DNA of 64,000 nt from Carex sylvatica (Eukaryota > Streptophyta > Magnoliopsida > Poales > Cyperaceae): NCBI GenBank assembly GCA_964058845.1, contig CAXKVR010000292.1:1-64000 (forward strand), given 5' to 3'. The translations under genes and the position numbers were made by a program. Below the pieces are notes generated by a model. That model saw nothing but the letters and a program-made list of their open reading frames with translations. It had not been told where the DNA came from and did not search any database. Numbering within the stretch: the first letter of the stretch is position 1; each line of letters starts with the position of its first letter. Below, piece by piece: positions 11,415 to 23,486 of the stretch.

Positions 11415-11622
11415 GAGTCCGCATCGTCTATTCGTCTGTATTAACTTAAAAGAGCATCTCTTGACTTAATGCATCTCGGCCGTCTGATTGTAAACGGAGC
11501 CCATCCGATTCTCATCAATATTAGTGCTGTTCTAATTAGCACGAATCTTAAAGCTAAACGGATGGTACAAATACTTAAACTCAAATTATTCCTTTTTGAG
11601 TTAATGCAGAGGATACGAATTC
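11415..11622. mobile_element. Mutator-like MITE, family 1, copy b
   Basis: 208-bp element bounded by the perfect 9-bp duplication GAAACGTAG (11406-11414 and 11623-11631). The left end is GAGTCCGCATCGTCT and the right end, on the opposite strand, GAATTCGTATCCTCTGCAT. Internal sequence matches copy a (GTAAACGGAGCCCATCCGAT; GTTAATGCAGAGGATACGAA). It lies about 275 bp downstream of the stop of the gene at 10669-11139. The ORF at 11469-11663 is chance translation of the element. Confidence 0.9.
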
Positions 11623-11631
11623 GAAACGTAG

Positions 11632-12948
11632 CTGCAGCTCTCTGTGTTTTTGTATCTATGTAGATTTTCCTAATGGCAATTACAAAGCAGTTTACAGTTA
11701 ATAAATTCTTGCAAAATTGTAAAATATGTTGCTTGAAGTACTATTTGGAGGAAGGAAAATAATCCAGACAACGAGCCCAATTTTTTTGGAGCAATAGCTT
11801 CTTAGGTTGTTTTTACATAAAATAAAGTATAATAAAAGGTAGAAGTTCTTTCTCAATAAAAAGCAAAAAAAGAAAAAAAGAAAAAGAGAAGGTAGAACCA
11901 AACTCATATGAAGGGGCCCACAGGCCAGGTTCTGTGATTGGTCTGACTAATAATGTGGCAAGCTATCATTATCGTTCTCATAATTCTTATTATATTTAAA
12001 TATAAAATTGTTTAGAAAAAAAAAAAAGAGGTTGGCAGGAAGGCAACAATAAACAAATTACATATCACTTGATGAAGTAGATCGTGTGTTACCGGGGCCA
12101 TGTCTCACTTCCGGAGTCTGTATCTGTATCTCTGAGGTATTCTACAGCTTAGTGTGATTAGCTGATTCAATTCGGACAACTCAATCATGTTCATTAACAA
12201 ATTTGAGGTGGAGGGGTTTGGGGACTCTGAAAATTGTAACAAATGGTCCCAAAAATCCGAATATTGCCCTTTGCAAGCAATGAGGCAATGATGGATTGCG
12301 GAGTATGTAAGACGATTTTTCACCTGTCAGCTCATATTAAAAAAACTAGTTTGTCATAACGAGGAATACCCTTCAATAATTAGAGAATAAATTACTTCCT
12401 CTTTTTTTTTATAATTTTTCTTAGTAAAATTATAGGTCATGTTTATATTTCATTCTCTTTTATAAATTGAAAGATGTACGTACATTGCATTGTAATTTCT
12501 AATAAAAAAACTTATTAGTTCGAGTTCTCATTTTCTTCATCAAGGCACATGCGAGCTTATACTATAATCAAAATAAAAATTAACAATAATAGAGTTCAAT
12601 TATATAGAAAAGAGATGAAAAGAGTTGAATGAGAATTGAATTTTTCTGATTTTGATGAATTCGAAAAAACTCTAATATTAATTTTACTCAAGTTATCTTG
12701 TATGCCACTCAAATCTTACGTTTAGAATTTTAGTTTCTTGAAAATTTAAAAGGAGAAAAATGATGATTTAATCAATTATATTATTGTGTTCTTCTTCGAT
12801 AGTTAATTATGGACGTCGTTGAAGAAGACAAGGGCATAGCCGGATTCACACCTTCAACGAAGCAATTTTCGAAAAATTTCTTGATCTTGGATCGGATTTC
12901 ACTGCGCAAACTCACTCCTTCAAAACCACACCGAATCAATATAATTAT
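11632..12948. other. Non-genic AT-rich sequence
   Basis: No coding region, repeat array or RNA gene recognised. Confidence 0.4.
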
Positions 12949-13540
12949 CGGTGTTCTAAATAGCGCGCTATAGGATTTTCAGACCTTGAACGCTATGCTA
13001 TGAGATAAAAGTGCATTATTTTAGCTACGACGCTATAGCGGTAATAGCAGTAATCTACGCTACACACTATAGCTCACGCTATGTTACATAGGCTTTTATA
13101 TAAAGGCTTGAACTAAAAATTAATTTTAAATATTAATTTTTTTAATATTCAGATTGATTTTGCTTTTAAATAGAAAAAAATAGATAGTTTATTCTATGAT
13201 GTCTATGTCTTTTTTAATAGAAAAAAAAAATAATTTATTTCATGATGTTCAAGTTATTTTGAATGGAAAAAGATAAATAGTTTATAATATTATTAGAGAT
13301 ATTTTGAATAACAATTTAGACTTTATTCTAGTTCAATATAAATATTTTAATTCCTTAATCAATTTTGTGTTACTTATTGCTCTATGAAACTTTAGATAGT
13401 GTTGATAATCAGTAGAAATATAATATATATTTTTTAAATTAAAAAAGGCTATGTAGGATAGTTTTTAATACTACGCTATTCGGAATAGCTTTTTTTTTAT
13501 TCTTTCCACTATGACACGATAATCGCTATTTAAAACCTTG
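12949..13540. mobile_element. hAT-like MITE of the AAATAGCG family, copy a
   Basis: 592-bp element flanked by the perfect 8-bp duplication ATAATTAT (12941-12948 and 13541-13548). Terminal repeats are CGGTGTTCTAAATAGCG and, opposite strand, CAAGGTTTTAAATAGCG. Subterminal sequence is full of GCTATAGCG-type words (CGCTATAGCGGTAATAGCAG). An 8-bp duplication points to the hAT superfamily. Same family as 22262-22995. Confidence 0.85.
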
Positions 13541-13548
13541 ATAATTAT

Positions 13549-15242
13549 GCTTATGTTTGTCCTCCTCCTCTAATTATTAGATTCGTTGTACAACTCCATT
13601 TCCGAATCGCGTTTGTAAAAAATTGTCGACAATCCGATCAGAGTGTGAATGATTTTGAAGCTTTCTATTTACATTTTTAATTGTAGAGTTCTTCAACAGC
13701 TTCATCTTGCTTATAAGCAATGCATATTAATTTAATTTGATAAGTGGATATATGACATTCAAAAACGTAGACACGTACAATTACTTTTGCGGCAATTAAT
13801 GAAGACAAAAGTGTTTATTATTATTTATTTATTTTGGTTCAATACGGTTTTTTTTATTTTTTTTTGAGAAACTTCATTACGGTTATTGTAACAAAATAGT
13901 CACCAAGATTAAACACAATGGAGTGGGACGCACACAACCTAACAATCTATGCGTCGGTGCATAAAAGACGAAACTTAAATCGAGCTGTGTCGGTGCTTTG
14001 AGCCTAGGGATGATCAAAAGGAAAATATTGTTTTCGTCAACTAACTAATGTGGAAGCATTTAATGCCATAATATCATAACAAGTTAAAACTCTAGCATCA
14101 TATGCTATCACCGTGAAATCGACTTTCACATTCTCAGATGGCTCACAATTTTGAACAGCTCCTAAACTATTCGCTTCGCATATTTAAACCGATCAATTCT
14201 TAGGAATGGTCCGAATATTATTACTTGTCAACAGGTACAGAAGGCGACAAAGACGGGGAAATATATATATTTTTAAAATGTAAGGTCACATTATTATAAA
14301 TTAAAGATAAAAAAATTAACAAAATATTGAGAATGTATCATTTATTTATATATTTTTATATGTACAATATAAGTTTACAAAGTTTTTATTTATAGGTTAG
14401 AAATTATAAATGAAAAATTATCTAAATTAATTTTAATAATAAATGGAGCGAAGACTTTGAGGAGAATAACTGAAGTGATTAACGGACATCCATTAATTAT
14501 TCTTTCATAATACTTGTTAATTTTTATATTAATTTTTTGAGATAAATAAATATATTTTGTGAAAAATAAACATACTTCTTATCATGAAAAGACGATATTT
14601 TAAAGTTGGAGTGGTCTCATAGGTATGAAAAAAGCACAAAAAAATGATGACATTTGAATAGTCCCCCTCTTTGAACAAATATAAAAGCTGCTTTCACAAA
14701 CAGATAATCTATTGTTTCGGACTTGCCGTAGTTTGCATCAGTTTGACTAACAAGTACATTTTTACGTATTTAAAAAATAAAATAAAACTTTTACCCATCA
14801 ATAATTTTAGCAAATATTTATTAAATAATATCAAATCATCTTCATCCTTACAGATTATCACAAATTAATTTCGTGAGGTTTATACAATATTTAACATAAT
14901 AATATACGTTTTTTTGACGTATCCGAATAGAACTTTAAATAAAATGCAAAAAAAAAAATATATATGTTTTATTCGCAAATAAAATGCGAATCACGAATTA
15001 TTTGCGAGAAAAACGCAGCATTTTTTTTTTGTTGAGGGGGGTTAATATTTGTCCTTCTTGATTGTACTGAATTATTCTCAAAATTACGAATTTTTTTATA
15101 CCGCCGAATCGAATCCAAATTATTCGTTTGTTACTATGATCTTTACCATTTTCGTCCTGCAATTATTAGTTACAAATATTGGTGTGGTGGTCTATGGACT
15201 ATGGACTGGTGCAGGAATATGGCTTAGAGTTAGATATAATCC
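13549..15242. other. Non-genic AT-rich sequence
   Basis: No gene recognised. ORFs here are short AT-rich chance frames. Confidence 0.4.
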
Positions 15243-15250
15243 ATTAAATT

Positions 15251-15879
15251 TAGGGGTGTCAATGACACCAATTTACCCGTTTATCCTACTCGTATCATAT
15301 TTGATAAGACGGGTATGGGTAAGATTTTTTTTTTTTCGTTAGCTTATTGGATATGGGTATGGGTAAGAATTTTTTTCGTTATATAAACGGATATGGGTAT
15401 GGGTAAAGGTTATTTCGTATCCATTGAGTAACGGATAATTATAAGAAATAAATATATCATAAAAAGAATGTTATGTTTAATATTTTACTTTTTTATTTGA
15501 ATGTTTTATTATTTAGTTTAGAAATTGAATTTGTTAGAAGAGATATTTGTGATTTAATTTTGTTTGCTTAATAAAAAATTATTACTTAGAATTAATTGCA
15601 TATTTATATTTTAATTTTATATTAGTAATTGTGATTGCATATGTATGACATGATAAGTTTTGATGGTTTATTTGAAAAATTAATAAATTTATTATATTTG
15701 TATTATTCGTTATTCGTCCACTACCGTTTCATTACCTGCTAATTTTAACGGGTATGGGTAGGATAGGGTAAGGCAAATTCTTAACGGGTATGGGTAGGAT
15801 ATGAGTAAGATCAATTCTTAGTGGGTATGGGTGTAAAAATGGTTCCACCCTATCCATATCGTACCCATTGACACCCCTA
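15251..15879. mobile_element. hAT-like non-autonomous element (TAGGGGTGTCAATG ends)
   Basis: 629-bp element with the perfect 8-bp target duplication ATTAAATT (15243-15250 and 15880-15887). The terminal inverted repeat is TAGGGGTGTCAATG at both ends. Subterminal repeats of ACGGGTATGGGTA occur on both sides (for example 15311-15410 and 15750-15835). No transposase remains. The TAGGGG..CCCCTA end and 8-bp duplication fit the hAT superfamily. Confidence 0.92.
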
Positions 15880-16094
15880 ATTAAATTGCCGATTGGGACA
15901 AAAATGGAAATTTGTAGAGCTCAAAGGTTTTCGACAACATCGTGAAACAAAAACTGCTTTTGACAGGCTGAAATATGATAAGCCCAGATACGTAATTAGC
16001 AAATTTGGGCGCGAAAGCGGGCAAGCTTCTACTAGCGTAGCTTACTAAATGGCATTCTTTTGTACATAATGTTTATAGGATACGATTTCTTTTA

Positions 16095-17486
16095 GGGTTA
16101 ATTTTTCATATACTCCTAAATAGTTCTTCAATTTCTTATTTACTTCTCAACTCTTTTTTATATTCAATATACCCTTTAACTCTTTTTATGTCTTTCTAAT
16201 TACCCATAAAATTAATTATTCTAATTTAAATCATATTAAGATCTATCTTTTCCCATTATACCCTTGCTCTTATTTAGAGGTAATATATCTCTTCTTTTAT
16301 GCATTCTCATTTTTTTTTTCTGCTCCGCTCTAGTTTTTCTTGCATTGACCTCTGCTCCAGCTCTTTTGTTCCTGTGTAGTGGAAAAATATTTTTCCATTT
16401 TCTAGATTTGAGAAGACTTCATTCACGGATGTAGAAATGTATCAGATAAGGTTGGTAGGTGGAGTGTAGTAACGGTGGGTAAGTAACAACTATTTTAACT
16501 TTGGTACTATATATATATAGGGGTAGAATAACTTTCTAGATACAATAAGGAATTAAAATAGGCTGAGAGGTAAGAAAAGAGAGAAAGGTACTTTGTTGTA
16601 TTGAAACTTGAAAGAACTAAATTGGATAGACAGGAATGAAGATGACTAAGCCAAGGAGGAAGCTGACTTCTCTTAGCATTCCATCATACAGGTTTTGTGC
16701 ATGGGTTTAGTTAGAGATTTGCAGAGGTAAGATAATAGATAATAAATACTCAATAGAAGTGGAGAAAAACTCAGATATATAAGTTATCGAGATAATATAT
16801 ACATGTAAATTCAATTTAGACAATGTATTAGGCTTAGCAAATCTCAACAAAATTTTGTTATACAGTTAGTATAGCGATGGAGCTTAATTATATTAGATAG
16901 GTGGTCTATAAATACACCATATGCTGCAATAGAACAAGCTAATGAAAATACAACAATTCATTCAGATTATTGCCTTATAGATCTTTTCGACTATGATGAT
17001 CATATCAAACAATTGAATTAAGGAAGCAAATAAATTTGAATAAAATATTCTTTAGATGATGATAATTTTTGGAGTTTCAAGTGAATTAACGCTCTAGGAC
17101 TCTTCGTTCAATATTATTTTCTCAATTTCGAATTAAGACTTTACGGAGTTACCTCATATGTTTAAAATTGTTCCAAATGAATCTCTATTGTAGATCTGTC
17201 ACCCCGCACAGTAACAAAAGAGTTGGAATAGAGATCACGAAAAAAAAAAAAGTGGAGCAGAAGGAAAAGAATAAGGGTGCAAAAAAGAAGAGACAAATGA
17301 ACTCTAAAAAAGAGCAAGGGTATAATTGGAAAAATAGATATTAATACTATTTAAATTAGAGAAATTAATTTTATGGGTAAATAGAAAGACATAAAAAGAA
17401 TTGAAGAGATATATTGAATATAATAAAGAGTAGAGGAGTAAATAAGAAATTAAAGAACTCTTTGAGGATACATGAGAAATTAATCC
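16095..17486. mobile_element. Mutator-like non-autonomous element with long TIRs
   Basis: 1,392-bp element bounded by the perfect 9-bp duplication TTTCTTTTA (16086-16094 and 17487-17495). The inverted repeats extend about 200 bp: left GGGTTAATTTTTCATATACT, right on the opposite strand GGATTAATTTCTCATGTATC. Both continue through AATTTCTTATTTACT and TATACCCTTGCTC. The interior (16300-17270) shows no long ORF or recognisable gene fragment. Long TIRs and a 9-bp duplication are typical of TIR-MULEs. Confidence 0.88.
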
Positions 17487-17495
17487 TTTCTTTTA

Positions 17496-19375
17496 AGGAT
17501 TTGAACTTTTCTGTGCTTTGTAGCTACTAGCTAATCGAGCATGAGAAGTCCAAAAGATTTGTCATATGTCCACCTCGTCAATTTGGGGTTTGTGCATTTC
17601 TATGATATCGGATATATCCGACGGTATTGTGATTTTTTAAAAGTCAGAAATAATATCCCGTAATATATATTTTTATTTTATTTTAGTAAAGATGAAGGCA
17701 AAGGACCTAACTAGTTTAGTATTTATAAAAAATCTTTCATTTAAATTTTAAACGTGTGACTTTCCGTAATATTTCATATTGTTAAATAGTTAAGTTAGGA
17801 AAAAGTCTGAGTTTGATTTAATAAATAACTTGCTAATTAAGAAAATATAATAAACATATTAATTTGGAAAGACGATCATAAATTTGAAAAAACTTGCAAA
17901 GTTCTTTGTAAATAAAAGTAAGTGTTTCCTACATTTTTTTTTTAATTAAAAAAGCAAAGCCTACCCACTTCAATAAAAATGAAATTAACATCAAAAAATG
18001 CTCGTACCAAAACACAATTACATCCACTGAACAAGCATATAAACTACTATAAGAAACTCTGATTTTAAAACAACAAGCATAAGAAAATGTTTAAAGAAAC
18101 TCAAAACAAATTACACTAATATAAAACGATTTATACTGAAAGACCAGAAATTGTTTTAGTTTAATATAAATTGTGTTATTTTCTAAATTTTCAATCCAAC
18201 ATCTACATTTCTTAACTCAATGTGCACTTGTAACTCTCTCAGATATAATGAACTTCTTTGATTTCATGACTATAGTAAATCAATTTTGTTATTTTGTTGA
18301 ACATAATTACTTTAAGTTGACAACAATTATTTACTTAAGCTGACAAATTTTATTATTAATAAGTGAAATAAATTTGCTGATTTTAATTTACTAAATAAAA
18401 CTTCTACTAAAATTTCAAAATAAAATCTAAATTAGTTTCCTCCAATACTTCACGATTTGTATGAATCTTAAACAAAATTGTGAAATTCCAGATCATACAA
18501 AAAAAGGGCATGTCCAGATACTTAAAACATTAGAGAAAACACGAAACATATGATTTGTCATGCTTTTATAATTTATCAGTCGCATATCCAATACCCACTA
18601 CTTTTCTTTTTTAATGAAAATTGCTATTTAGTGAAAATAAACTTTTCAGGTAGAACAATCAATGTATAAAACATAATATTAATTTTTGCGATACCACTTA
18701 AAAAATAATAATAGTAATGAAAGAGAAAATGACAACCTACTTTAGTATCTAATAATTTTTTTTTTTTTTTTTTTTAAGGGAAACATGATATTGGACAACA
18801 CGAGCATAAATATATTTCCGCAAACACTCCCTTCTTTCGTGACTTGTGATATATTTCAGGCTTTGGTGAACAAAAGCACCTCTTTATTATCTCCATATCC
18901 ATGCAACAAAGCAACATGCCTAACATTGAGTGAAGATGAAGGCATGACAGAGACGCAGAAAGTGTGCGTACGGACCAATTAGTACCAAATAATTAAAGAA
19001 ATAATGACAGACTTGAATCCAAAAGCAGAGGTCTGGCAGATGGACTTTCAGTGTCTGACAGGGAAAACAGAGCCCAAAACCCCATGTTACTATGTAAGAA
19101 CCAAAACCACGTCAAACACCGCAGCCCCTAGCTGTTTAGCTACTCTCGCCTACCGCTGTTGCATAAAAATTGGCCTCTTTAAATTTTTTGAGTGCCTGAT
19201 TGGACCTGCTGAGAGCCTTTCTTAATATATATTTTTGTTTGTAGAACCGAAGAATTGCATACCGACAAAGCAGGATTTCCTCCTCTTTGCAATCTATCAA
19301 CGAACTTCATTATAATTAATATAAATTAGAAATAGGGATTGTTAAGTATTAAAGATTTTAACACAGTTTTGGTTC
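17496..19375. other. Non-genic; a less AT-rich island at about 18780-19230
   Basis: Mostly AT-rich and empty. The island contains two short ORFs (65 and 73 codons) with no recognisable domain; its Thr/Cys-rich frames look like chance. It could be part of an untranslated or promoter region, but no adjoining gene is visible. Confidence 0.35.
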
Positions 19376-19383
19376 CATGCAGC

Positions 19384-19842
19384 TAGGGCTGCACAAAAAA
19401 TTCGTAGTTCGTTATTTGATTCGAGTTCGATTCGAAAAAATTTGTAAAAAATTCGATCAAAATAGTTCGAAATTAATTCAAACTAAATTTAAACTGGACT
19501 TGATTCTTTCGAAATAGGTTCGCAAACTATTCTAGTTTGAAATTCAAAGTAACGTGAATCATTAATTTCTGCTGACGACTTATGTTCGCTGATAACTTAA
19601 AAGTTAAAACATAAGGTCGTCCAACCATAAGTCATAACTCGTAAGTCGTAATCCTCGCTCTCAGTTCTAAAACTCTAGATGACTTCATCTCTCTCTTTTG
19701 TCGATTACGATCACTCTTCATTGTCGTAAAAAAGTTCGTAAAAGATTCGAAATTAAGTTCGTAAAAAATTCGATTCGAAATTAATTCAAATCAAACTCAA
19801 ACTAGAGTAAGTTTGATTCGGTTCAATTCGTTTGCAGCCCTA
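19384..19842. mobile_element. hAT-like MITE (TAGGGCTGCA family), copy a
   Basis: 459-bp element with the perfect 8-bp duplication CATGCAGC (19376-19383 and 19843-19850). Ends are TAGGGCTGCACAAAA and, opposite strand, TAGGGCTGCAAACGA. The interior is rich in TTCGAWTCGA words. No coding capacity. Second copy at 25951-26404. Confidence 0.9.
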
Positions 19843-20668
19843 CATGCAGCGCACAAACAATATGCAAATTTATTTTGATTTTATAGGTCGTTATAAATCA
19901 CATTGTTAATATTATATCTGTGAAAATTTGCACATATACATTAATAATGTAATATAAAATCAAAATAATATATATATTTCAAAATTAAATATCTAAATAG
20001 TAAATAGAATGAAAATATCGGTTTTATTAAAAAAAAATGATCGAATGTTTTCTTTTATAGCGAAAAATATAATCACTCAAATTTTATTTTTATTTGATAA
20101 TTATCAAGATCCAATTTTGATAAATAGTTACGAAAATTTTAATCAATAATAAAATAACAATAATTGTTGTTTGAAAAGAAACAATATACACAATACACAA
20201 TAATTATATTAAAATATCTAAAATATTTGAGGTTTTATGTACAAATTTGACAAGACAAATAAAATACTATATTATCTGTTTACTTTTTTACTTCACACGT
20301 GAGTATGTATGGTCATATTAGCTTACTAGTCTAGCTGCCTACTTTTATTCTCCCTCTTCATTTAATGCAAGGAAAAAACACTTAAAAGTTAACCGAACCT
20401 CTTAAGAAAAACAGTTTTTTCTTAAATCGAGTTGCGGTTTTTAGCCGAAAAATACGGTTCCATATCGGTCCAATAGCATATGCGGTATATTAAATGAACC
20501 AAACCGGAAAAGAAGTCGGTTCCAATAAATTTCGGCCAGACCGTTCCTGTCTGATTTTAGTAACTGCGTTACTAAGGATATACAATTGCACAATGTACAC
20601 TGTAATGCTATAATTTATAAATAAATCTGAACATTTTTCTCTATATTTCTGTGAAGGTAAATGAAGGG

Positions 20669-21345
20669 CAGGGGTGTAAACAGATCGGATTCGTAGCGGA
20701 TAATGCTAATACAATATCTATATCTGTCTTTCAATGAGCGAATATGGATACGGATAGTAAACATATATCAAAATTTAAAATCATATTTACTTTAAACGGA
20801 TACGGAGAGGATAATCTACGGATACAAAACGAATAATTATCGGATAATTGAGTTATGCACTTTAAGATACAAAAGAGTGACTTGTTATTGTCTTAAAATA
20901 ATAACAAAAATTAATTTAGCAGAGACTAAAAACATACTATATTTACGGACTAAAGTCTTGAATGAAAAATAATGGAGAGTGAAGAAATTGAGGTAAAAAG
21001 AAAAGAGAATTGCATTATTGTAGCACCATCACCAGTAAAAAAGAAATTAAATTGAAAACCATATCGTATTATTATTTATACCACAACTAAGACTGAAATA
21101 AATATGGGATAATATATAACAACTTATATCCGGAACATTAAAGTCAAAGCTGGTTGGATTAATTTCGGATCCGGATAATTGTAGATACATATATTCACCT
21201 TCATGAAATAATTTGTATCCGTACCTGCCATCTTTTCACCATATGCAAAAATTATCTATATCCGTATCCGTTTAATTTGGATTCGGATAACTTCGGATAC
21301 AAAACGAATACGGAGCAAATTATTGGTATCCGTTTACACCCCTAG
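20669..21345. mobile_element. hAT-like MITE with GGGGTGTAAAC ends
   Basis: Left end AGGGGTGTAAACAGATCGG near 20670; right end on the opposite strand AGGGGTGTAAACGGATACC near 21344. Subterminal GGATACGGATAAT words occur on both sides. The flanks show only a weak match, so the outer boundary may be off by one or two bases. The partial copy at 2573-3098 belongs to this family. Confidence 0.75.
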
Positions 21346-21480
21346 AGGAGGGAGTTGGTTGAGGGACAAGACAATGGTTGTGGGTTGATAAATAGAATCG
21401 TTTATCAAATAGCAGATGGCCTAAGCTCTATCAACTTGTTCAGCAACACATGGGGATTAAATATTAATCCGCACTAAGGA

Positions 21481-21690
21481 GGGGTTGTTCGGTAAGCTAA
21501 AAGAAGAGACAAGAGATTAAAATAGTTGAAGAAGCTAAAGGAATGGGGTAGGAGATTAAAATCAGGGCAAAAGGAGGCTAAATGAGGTTGTTTTAATCTG
21601 GACTAAAAAATCGGTATTCGACAAGATTAAGCTGCTAAGGAAGCTAAAGGAGACTACTTTAGCCCTAAGGAGGCCTAAAGCACTCTATTT
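21481..21690. repeat. Partial MITE related to the nested element at 52494-52780
   Basis: Begins GGGGTTGTTCGGTAAGCT and continues with GATTAAAATCAGGGCAAAAG, GTATTCGACAAGATTAAGC and GCTAAAGGAGACT. These parallel the complete element at 52494-52780, which starts GGAGCTGTTCGGCAA. The right terminus was not found. Confidence 0.6.
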
Positions 21691-21810
21691 CTCTCTCTAT
21701 ACTAAATGACAAATTTTTTGTGCATCGGCCCAACCCAAACTAGAGAGAGACACATAGAGAGGTAAAGAAAGGTTAGGCTTGTCAACCATGTTGACACGTA
21801 GGCCCAACCA

Positions 21811-23486
21811 AAATTTTTATTAATATAAAAATATTTAAATATTTCAAATTATACTCACTGTTTGGTAGGATTTTCAAAAATGACTAAACCGGCTCAAATA
21901 TTGTCAGTACTGAATCACCTTTCCGGTTAAAAACTCACCTTTTTTCACAAAACATAAAATTTTATAAATTATTTATTTTTTGTATTGAAATATTAGAAAT
22001 ATTTAATATATTTATTTTAAAATTGATGAAATACAATATAATTTGATTTATTAAAAAGACCGCGACAAATAATCCAGATCAATATTTTTCAGGCCGTATT
22101 TTTTGCGACTGTAAGAAAAATTAATATATTTTTTTGTGTTATTCGAAAAAAATATGCTTTGAATTTGAGTTATTGATCGCAGTTTAAAAGTCACTTTTAG
22201 GTAATACAAAAATATTATAATCTTTCTAGTACATTTAATTTATAAAAAATTGTATCTATTTCAAGGTTCTAAATAGCGATTATAACGGCATAGCGGGGAG
22301 ACAAAAAAAAAGCTATTGCGAATAGCGTAGCTTTAGTGAAAGCTATCATACATAGCGATTTTCTCTTTTCAAATTTTATATTCTATATTTCTACTAATTA
22401 TCAACATAATGAATATTAGAGAATTGATGTAACAACTAAATGACTACTAATCTAAGTCTATACTTTTTATTAATTACGCAAATAAGAAGAAAAAAAAGAT
22501 CTAAAAAGTAACATTATATAATAGTTCATACTGTATTACATATTATAATAGACAAAGAAAAATTAATTTTATAAGGTAAATGAAGTCAATATACATATTT
22601 ATATATTATAATAATAATCAAAATCAGCTTTCAATTGAAACGAACGATAATAATTTTACAAATGAATACTATGCGAAGAGCAATCAAAATGAAGAATTAA
22701 TATTTGAATATTTCTCTATATAGAATGAAATAATAAATCACAAATAAAAACAGAAGCACATAGTTTGTTTAGCATACTTATCGTAAAAGACCATATAGCA
22801 TTAGAAATAAGAATAGAGGTATAGAAGCCCATATAAATTGTAAAAAAAAGTCCATGTAGCATAGCGGTAGCTATAGCAGGTCGCATATAGCGGTATTAGC
22901 GATCGTAGCTGAGTTAGCGCACTTTTATCTCATAGCTTAGCGTTTATGGTCCATAAAAGCTATAGCGCCACTATAGCTAGCTATTTAGAACAGTGATCTA
23001 TTTTGAGAATTCTTTTTGAATAACAATCATTAAATAACTTAACGTTTTTATTTATTAAAAAATAGAAGAATCACAATATTTTCTGTATTTACTTAGAAGT
23101 GACTTTTGAAGCGGGATCATTAACTAAGAATCTAAGCATTTTATTTTTACAATAACATATAAAGAAATACATTAATTTTTCTTATAGCACCGAAGAATCT
23201 GGCTTGAAAAATATTAATCCGGCTTATTTGTCGCAGTCTTTTTAATAAATCAAATTATATTGTATTTCATCTATTTTCAAAGAAATATATTACCCGGTTG
23301 TTAATCAAATTATATTGTATTTCATCTAATAACTGGTTGTAGAAGTGATTGAACCGGTGAGTTTTGAACCGAAAAGGTGATTCATTACCGGTAACATTTT
23401 GACCAGTTTAATCATTTATGGAAATCCTATCAAATAGTGAGTATAATTTGAAATTAATTAAATAGTTTGGATATTAATAAAAATTT
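21811..23486. mobile_element. Foldback element with ~450-bp inverted arms, split by a later MITE
   Basis: The left arm (21811-22261) and the reverse complement of the right arm (23004-23486) align over almost their whole length. Shared words include AAATTTTTATTAATAT at the tips, TTTCAAATTATACTCACT, TGAATCACCTTTYCGGTT, GATGAAATACAATATAATTT and TTATTAAAAAGACYGCGACA. Without the inner element (22262-22995) the arms would be nearly adjacent. No target duplication was found at the tips. No ORF. Confidence 0.8.
22262..22995. mobile_element. hAT-like MITE of the AAATAGCG family, copy b (nested)
   Basis: 734-bp element flanked by the perfect 8-bp duplication ATCTATTT (22254-22261 and 22996-23003). 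Ends are CAAGGTTCTAAATAGCG and, opposite strand, CACTGTTCTAAATAGCTAGC. Subterminal GCTATAGC words match copy a at 12949-13540. It inserted near the centre of the older foldback element. Confidence 0.9.

Noticed and set aside
18785..19225. Two consecutive Thr/Cys-containing ORFs
   Set aside because: No signal peptide, spacing of cysteines unlike known small-protein families, no splice model joins them.
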